Assembly: GCF_015767675.1 (NCBI RefSeq)
Contig: NZ_CP065217.1
Location: 2,108,001-2,172,000, forward strand
Length of the DNA: 64,000 bases
Reading direction: 5' to 3'
DNA from: Vibrio navarrensis
Lineage (GTDB): Bacteria > Pseudomonadota > Gammaproteobacteria > Enterobacterales > Vibrionaceae
Shown here piece after piece: positions 59,108-64,000 of the stretch. The notes below the pieces were generated by a model. It was not told where the DNA came from. It saw only the letters and a list, made by a program, of their open reading frames with translations, and searched no databases. Both the position numbers and the translations under genes were made by a program. How positions within the stretch are numbered: the first letter of the stretch is position 1; the number at the start of each line of letters is the position of its first letter.

Positions 59108-59962
59108 ATGAATACATTAGAAAAAATTCAAAAAAACCTTGAGAACTTTAGCAAGTCGGAACGCAAAGTCGCTGAAGTGATTATGGCGTCACCGCAAACG
59201 GCTATCCACTCAAGTATCGCAACACTGGCAAAAATGGCAGACGTCAGTGAGCCAACGGTCAACCGCTTCTGTCGCAGATTGGATACTAAAGGTTTCCCCG
59301 ACTTTAAACTCCATTTAGCGCAAAGCTTGGCGAACGGAACGCCTTATGTTAACCGTAATGTCGAGGAAGATGACGGCCCAGACGCCTACACGCACAAGAT
59401 TTTCGAATCCACCATGGCGTGTCTTGACGTCGCCAAAAACAGTTTGGACCCGATGCAAGTCAACCGCGCGGTGGACCTGCTCACTCAAGCCAAGCGTATC
59501 TCCTTCTTTGGCTTAGGCGCATCCTCTGCGGTGGCTAAAGACGCGCAAAACAAGTTCATTCGTTTCAATATCCCCATTACTTGTTTTGAAGATGTGGTGA
59601 TGCAACGTATGAGCTGTATCAACTGCAGCGATAACGATGTGTTTGTGCTGATCTCTCACACAGGTCGCACTAAAAGTCTGGTAGAGATTGCCAATCTTGC
59701 ACGTGAAAATGGCGCAACCGTCATCGCTATCACCGCAAAAGATTCCCCCTTGGAAAAAGCGGCCTCGCTGGCAATTTCTTTAGACGTTCCAGAAGATACT
59801 GACGTCTATATGCCGATGGCAAGCCGTGTGGTACAAATGACCGTGATCGATGTTTTAGCCACAGGCTTCACACTACGTCGCGGCTCAGGCTTTCGCGAAA
59901 ACCTCAAGCGCGTAAAAGAAGCGCTTAAAGACAGCCGATACGACAAGCTGTCCCACTTCTAA
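59108..59962 (+). CDS. hexR: transcription regulator HexR (MurR/RpiR family)
   Basis: A 284-residue regulator of central carbon metabolism. The N-terminal helix-turn-helix is 'MADVSEPTVNRFCRRLDTKG', and the SIS sugar-phosphate domain includes 'FFGLGASSAVAKDAQNKF' and 'LISHTGRTKSLVEI'. It senses KDPG in related bacteria. The ATG at 59108 gives the normal family length; a GTG lies three codons upstream. Confidence 0.94.
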   Translation: MNTLEKIQKNLENFSKSERKVAEVIMASPQTAIHSSIATLAKMADVSEPTVNRFCRRLDTKGFPDFKLHLAQSLANGTPYVNRNVEEDDGPDAYTHKIFESTMACLDVAKNSLDPMQVNRAVDLLTQAKRISFFGLGASSAVAKDAQNKFIRFNIPITCFEDVVMQRMSCINCSDNDVFVLISHTGRTKSLVEIANLARENGATVIAITAKDSPLEKAASLAISLDVPEDTDVYMPMASRVVQMTVIDVLATGFTLRRGSGFRENLKRVKEALKDSRYDKLSHF

Positions 59963-59973
59963 ACAGCCCTTTT

Positions 59974-60001
59974 CAACGGAGCCTTCAGGCTCCGTTTTAT
60001 T
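59974..60001. terminator. terminator between hexR and alcohol dehydrogenase gene
   Basis: Stem ACGGAGCC/GGCTCCGT with a 4-base loop, then TTTATTT. The stop of the dehydrogenase gene overlaps its right edge on the other strand. Confidence 0.8.
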
Positions 60002-61254
60002 TAGTTTTCCACGTTATCGCGACTTGGTAAGCTTCGCTGATTTCCTCCCAGCACCTCTATCACGGCGGCATTGATTGGCTGCGCATCTTGTCCTTCACCC
60101 CAGCGGCAACTGCACACCTGATTAAGAATGTAGATGAGGCGATCTTTGGTCAACGGTAACGGGTTTCCTTTTATCGCAACGGACTTCAAGGCATCTTCCG
60201 CAACCTGAGTAAAAGAAGTGGCACAGACGCCAAACTGGCTAAGCTGTGGCACCGACAGCTTATCTAAAAGTTCCGCCACCCAATCAATCCCCTCTTCTTC
60301 ATCCGCCTCTGTTCTTCCCGTTACGATGCGCGCGATAGAGCGGTAGCGATACAGCAAGTCACTGCGCCCCGCGGTGCGTGCGGCCATAATATTTTCCCGC
60401 ATCACATGAGGAGCCAAGCGTCCTGTAATTACACTGTGCGGCGCATCTAACTTGCCACCTAATGCCGAAGCTAAACCATGCGCTGCGCCCAGTTTAGCAT
60501 TGGTGATCGCCATACCGCCGAGTAAAGCGGCAAAGGCAACGTCAGAGCGCGCTTTGTGATCATCTTGTAAACAAGCGGGTAAAATGGAATTCGCCAGTCG
60601 CCGCAACCCTTCTTCACATATCATGTCAGTTAGGGGGTTCGGTTCTCCACACACATACGCTTCCATCAAGTGAGTGAAAGCATCCATTGCACCACGCCCC
60701 GAAGTATAAGGATCGGTTCCGTAAGTCAGTGTTGGATCAATAATCGCGACGTCCGCCAACATGTCTGGGCTGCGCAAGCTCACCTTGACCCTATCTTGAC
60801 CTGATTTTAATACCGCGTTGCGGGTCACCTCAGAGCCTGTACTCGCCGTTGTCGGTATCGCGATGAAGTGCAATGGATGTGTCTTGAGAGGGACGTTTCG
60901 CCCTACCACTTCAACGTAGTCATAGACATTGCCTTGATTGGGAATAATAGCCGCTAGCGCTTTGCCCATATCAATCACACTTCCACCACCAATGGCAACC
61001 ACCATATCGGGTTTGAATTTTCGTCCAAGGACGGCCGTCTCTTCCACCATCGCGATGTAGGGTTCACCAGAGATGGCAACATGTTGGTAGCGCATATTCT
61101 GTGACTTCAGGTAACCAATAACTGGCTGAGCGCGAGAGAGATCTTGCCCTGTCACTAACAGTACGCTGTAACCAAACTGATTAAGCACAGACAATGAGGC
61201 TTGCAGGGCTCCCTCGCCAAAAATGATCCTCGTGGCCGTCATAAACTGAAACAT
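60001..61254 (-). CDS. iron-containing alcohol dehydrogenase
   Basis: A 417-residue NAD(P)-dependent enzyme. The nucleotide loop is 'VAIGGGSVIDMGKALAA', substrate and metal region 'IPTTASTGSEVTRNAVL' and 'GRGAMDAFTHLMEAYV', with iron ligands likely in 'GLASALGGKLDAPHS'. The substrate is unknown. ATG at 61254 was taken; a second at 61263 lies within the ribosome site. Confidence 0.88.
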   Translation of the reverse strand: MFQFMTATRIIFGEGALQASLSVLNQFGYSVLLVTGQDLSRAQPVIGYLKSQNMRYQHVAISGEPYIAMVEETAVLGRKFKPDMVVAIGGGSVIDMGKALAAIIPNQGNVYDYVEVVGRNVPLKTHPLHFIAIPTTASTGSEVTRNAVLKSGQDRVKVSLRSPDMLADVAIIDPTLTYGTDPYTSGRGAMDAFTHLMEAYVCGEPNPLTDMICEEGLRRLANSILPACLQDDHKARSDVAFAALLGGMAITNAKLGAAHGLASALGGKLDAPHSVITGRLAPHVMRENIMAARTAGRSDLLYRYRSIARIVTGRTEADEEEGIDWVAELLDKLSVPQLSQFGVCATSFTQVAEDALKSVAIKGNPLPLTKDRLIYILNQVCSCRWGEGQDAQPINAAVIEVLGGNQRSLPSRDNVEN

Positions 61255-61529
61255 AGCGTACATCCTCTTCCTGTCATCACTGATCCTCAGCGCAAGTTAA
61301 TGTTGCTCACTGTGCCTTGATTTATCGACAAAATGTTTGATCAAGTGCAACCTGCCCCAATTAACCTTGTATTTTGTGAGACTTTTTGCTGTGCCTCACA
61401 TCATCTGCTACGCAAATTGTCCAGCAAGTGTTCAATGTGTTTCCTCTATCAGAGCGAGAGGCATTTGCCACTTTATTTCCGCCATCGGATCGGGCATAGT
61501 TGCAGCTATCAAAATAAAGGAGAAAGTAT

Positions 61530-61793
61530 ATGTTCGTAGTTATCTTTGGTCGTCCGGCTTGTCCTTACTGTGTGCGTGCAAAAGAGCATGCGGAAACCCT
61601 GAAAGCCAAACGTGACGATTTCAACTATCGTTATGTAGACATTCAAGCTGAGGGCATTTCAAAGGCAGACCTAGAGAAAACTGTTGGTAAGCCGGTTGAA
61701 ACCGTGCCACAAATTTTCATCGACCAGCAACATATCGGTGGTTGTGATGACTTCGAAGCTTATGCAAAAGAGCACTTAGGTCTATTTGACTAA
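61530..61793 (+). CDS. grxA: glutaredoxin GrxA
   Basis: An 87-residue glutaredoxin with the CPYC redox motif in 'FGRPACPYCVRAKEHAE', the cis-proline in 'ETVPQIFIDQQHIGGCDD', and the normal GrxA length. It reduces disulfides such as those of ribonucleotide reductase and OxyR. An AAAGGAG site precedes the ATG. A strong terminator follows. Confidence 0.96.
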   Translation: MFVVIFGRPACPYCVRAKEHAETLKAKRDDFNYRYVDIQAEGISKADLEKTVGKPVETVPQIFIDQQHIGGCDDFEAYAKEHLGLFD

Positions 61794-61812
61794 TCTCCGC
61801 TCATTTTTCTTT

Positions 61813-61839
61813 AAACCCGCTGCGCAGCGGGTTTTTTTA
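61813..61839 (+). terminator. terminator after grxA
   Basis: A perfect 18-base palindrome (ACCCGCTGC and its complement) followed by seven T. Confidence 0.88.
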
Positions 61840-61974
61840 TAGCGTTTTTTATTAAAACAGCCAATACAAGTCAACTCTTGGCAAAACTGAAAAATTTCTC
61901 TTATCTTTTAGCTATATTTGGTTACAATTCCTATTCTAACCCTGTTCCCTGACCTAACTTTTTAGAGCGACAAC

Positions 61975-63654
61975 GTGAATATAGACGTCGTACTTCTTCT
62001 TGAGCAAAATCCAGTTCTGCTCATCTTTGTGGTGTTGGCCATCGGCCTCTCTTTTGGCAAAATCCGCTTTGGTAATATGCAGCTTGGCAACTCAATTGGT
62101 GTTCTCATTACTTCCCTTATCATGGGCCATCTCGGTTTTTCGTTTAACGCCGAGGCGCTCACCATCGGGTTTATGCTGTTTATCTATTGCGTAGGTATCG
62201 AAGCCGGACCCAACTTTTTCGGTATTTTCTTTCGAGATGGCAAACACTATTTGACACTGAGCCTAGTGGTGTTAGTCACGGCGTTAGCTATTGCCTACTT
62301 TGCCAGCCATTACATGGGGCTGGATTTTGGTTTGGCCGCCGGCATGATGGCGGGGGCGCTCACTGCGACACCGGTATTGGTTGGGGCACAGGACGCACTC
62401 AATTCGGGATTAGCGTCCATTCCGAGAAATATGGAATTTTCATTGGTGCTAGAAAACCTTTCGGTCGGTTACGCCATGGCCTATCTCGTTGGTTTGGTCA
62501 GCATGATCATGTTTGCCAAGTTACTGCCTAAGTTACAAAAGCAAAATTTATCTGACTCAGCGCAACAAATTGCGCAAGAGCGCGGTTTGGGCGGTTCGGG
62601 ACGTAAAGTCTATTTGCCCATCATCCGCGCCTATCGGGTCGGCGCGGAACTTATTGACTGGACGGATGGTAAAAACTTGCGTGAACTGGGTATCTACCGC
62701 CAAACAGGCTGCTACATCGAACGTATTCGCCGCAACGGTATACTCGCCCATCCCGATGGTGATGCGATTTTGCAAGAGGGTGATGAAATTGCCTTAGTTG
62801 GTTTCCCCGATAGCCACGCGCGTCTTGACCCGAGTTTTCGCAACGGTAAAGAGGTTTTCGACCGAAACCTGCTCGATTTGCGCATCGTAGAAGAAGAGAT
62901 CGTGGTAAAAAGCGATGCGATTGCGGGCAAGCGTCTTTCCGATCTTAATCTTTCAGAATATGGCTGTTTCCTTAACCGTGTAGTCCGCGCGCAGATCGAA
63001 ATGCCAATGGATCTCGATATCGTGCTAGCCAAAGGCGACGTATTGCAAGTCAGTGGTGAAAAGAGCCGTGTTCATGGCCTGGCTGAGCGCATCGGTTTTA
63101 TCTCGATCCACAGTCAAATGGCCGACCTGCTCGCTTTCTGCAGTTTCTTCATTCTCGGCATTATGTTCGGCTTAGTCACCATGACGTTTGGCCAAGTCTC
63201 CTTCAGTTTGGGCAATGCGGTCGGCTTGTTGCTCTCTGGGATCACGCTGGGCTTTTTACGCGCAAACCACCCTACCTTTGGCTACGTACCACAAGGAGCG
63301 CTTAACATGGTCAAAGACTTGGGGTTGATGATTTTTATGGTGGGGATCGGCCTTAGCGCAGGTGGTAAGATGTTCGACCATCTGACCCTAGTTGGACCGA
63401 AAATCATCGGCATCGCTTTCTTGGTCAGTGTCGTGCCTGTGGTTTTTGCCTACCTTGTTGGTGCTTACATCCTTAAGATGAACCGCGCGTTACTATTTGG
63501 CGCCATCATTGGTGCTCGTACCTGTGCACCCGCCATGGACATCGTGAATGACTATGCGAAGTCAACCATTCCTGCCCTTGGTTATGCCGGCACATACGCT
63601 ATCGCCAATATTTTGATGACATTGGCGGGTACGATATTGATTATTCTTAGCTAG
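61975..63654 (+). CDS. ybjL: AspT/YbjL-family transporter
   Basis: A 559-residue membrane protein: five to six N-terminal segments, two cytoplasmic RCK-C domains (about residues 210-290 and 295-375, '[13 protein letters not shown]' and '[13 protein letters not shown]'), then about five more segments with 'GIGLSAGG' and '[12 protein letters not shown]'. It belongs to the aspartate:alanine exchanger family; the E. coli relative YbjL has no firm substrate. The start is GTG at 61975. Confidence 0.85.
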   Translation: MNIDVVLLLEQNPVLLIFVVLAIGLSFGKIRFGNMQLGNSIGVLITSLIMGHLGFSFNAEALTIGFMLFIYCVGIEAGPNFFGIFFRDGKHYLTLSLVVLVTALAIAYFASHYMGLDFGLAAGMMAGALTATPVLVGAQDALNSGLASIPRNMEFSLVLENLSVGYAMAYLVGLVSMIMFAKLLPKLQKQNLSDSAQQIAQERGLGGSGRKVYLPIIRAYRVGAELIDWTDGKNLRELGIYRQTGCYIERIRRNGILAHPDGDAILQEGDEIALVGFPDSHARLDPSFRNGKEVFDRNLLDLRIVEEEIVVKSDAIAGKRLSDLNLSEYGCFLNRVVRAQIEMPMDLDIVLAKGDVLQVSGEKSRVHGLAERIGFISIHSQMADLLAFCSFFILGIMFGLVTMTFGQVSFSLGNAVGLLLSGITLGFLRANHPTFGYVPQGALNMVKDLGLMIFMVGIGLSAGGKMFDHLTLVGPKIIGIAFLVSVVPVVFAYLVGAYILKMNRALLFGAIIGARTCAPAMDIVNDYAKSTIPALGYAGTYAIANILMTLAGTILIILS

Positions 63655-63675
63655 CATCAGCCATCACAAGTAAAC

Positions 63676-63705
63676 AAAAGGCGCTCAACTGAGCGCCTTG
63701 TCTAT
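63676..63705. terminator. terminator between transporter gene and fabV
   Basis: Stem AAGGCGCTC/GAGCGCCTT with a 4-base loop. A-rich on the left, TTG on the right; better for the minus-strand fabV. Confidence 0.75.
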
Positions 63706-63723
63706 GTGTTGTCTAGTATCAGA

Positions 63724-64000
63724 TTAGATAGTGATAAAATCGGTTGCGACTTGTGGATTCACTTCTGCATCGTAATCGACCCCATCAATCCCAAAGCCAA
63801 ACAGCTTCAAGAACTCTTCTTTGTACTGCACATAGTCTGTCAGTTCTTTCAGGTTCTCAGTGGTGATTTGAGGCCAAAGATCACGGCAGTATTGTTGAAT
63901 GTCGTCACGCAGTTCCCAGTCATCCAGACGCAGACGGTTCTTCTCGTCCACTTCTGCCGCGCTGCCATCTTCTTTGTAAAGACGCTGGCTGAACATGCGA
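63724..64000 (-). CDS. fabV: enoyl-ACP reductase FabV, 3' end only
   Basis: The visible last ~92 codons ('[20 protein letters not shown]' onward, with '[15 protein letters not shown]' and '[16 protein letters not shown]') match the C-terminus of FabV, the long enoyl-ACP reductase of vibrios that reduces the enoyl intermediate in fatty-acid synthesis. The rest of the gene lies right of the window. Confidence 0.9.
   Translation of the reverse strand, partial: RMFSQRLYKEDGSAAEVDEKNRLRLDDWELRDDIQQYCRDLWPQITTENLKELTDYVQYKEEFLKLFGFGIDGVDYDAEVNPQVATDFITI

Overview
The window is chromosomal DNA of a Vibrio. Three things point there: the thrS-infC-rpmI-rplT block sits convergent to the 3' end of a chromosomal-integron integrase gene of the Vibrio IntIA type; there is a complete hutCIGUH cluster; and the genes tfoX, panP, hexR, grxA and a YbjL/AspT-type transporter sit close together as I remember from other vibrios. 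The species cannot be fixed from the sequence alone. No tRNA, rRNA or CRISPR array was seen.

1-7.3 kb is the right end of an integrated phage-like element: DUF2303 protein, phage-type adenine methyltransferase, two very small proteins, an SOS-boxed umuDC-like pair, a lone lipoprotein gene on the other strand, a zinc-finger/DNA-binding protein, an excisionase and a tyrosine integrase. Directly after the integrase lie only the last ~25 codons of an integron integrase (intIA), so the element appears to sit inside the gene that drives the chromosomal integron. The rest of the element and the rest of intIA lie left of the window.

7.4-19 kb holds translation genes on the minus strand (rplT, rpmI, infC with an ATT start, thrS), a Spo0M-like protein, then the histidine-utilisation regulon on the plus strand (hutC, then hutI-hutG-hutU-hutH) and a DUF3581 gene. 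19-39 kb is mostly core and conserved-hypothetical genes: a membrane methyltransferase, a giant flavin/Fe-S dehydrogenase (YdiJ type), a CheX-like protein, an OmpA-type lipoprotein, a Sel1/J-domain membrane protein, a LexA-boxed sulA-like gene, purC, pldA followed by an 8-bp tandem repeat, an HrpB-like helicase, maeA, a SanA-like protein, an SLC13 transporter, a diguanylate cyclase and a DUF2797 protein.

39.9-40.2 kb is a 284-bp element with perfect 21-bp terminal inverted repeats, which looks like a non-autonomous transposon (MITE). It lies five bases past the end of an overlapping gene pair for a 2-oxoglutarate/Fe(II) dioxygenase and a cysteine-desulfurase-like PLP enzyme. 42.5-64 kb then carries trxB, cydDC (followed by a scrap of another ABC transporter gene), serC, a DUF945 protein, a histidine kinase with a degenerate receiver domain plus its single-domain response regulator, a YfaZ-like outer-membrane protein, tfoX (with a CRP-like site upstream), an HDOD protein, lysO, a periplasmic protein, panP, hexR, an iron-type alcohol dehydrogenase, grxA, a YbjL-like transporter and the 3' end of fabV.

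The observations most worth a second look are the element inside intIA, the terminal-inverted-repeat element at 39921-40204, the dioxygenase/desulfurase pair, the pseudo-receiver kinase, and the ABC-transporter gene scrap behind cydC.
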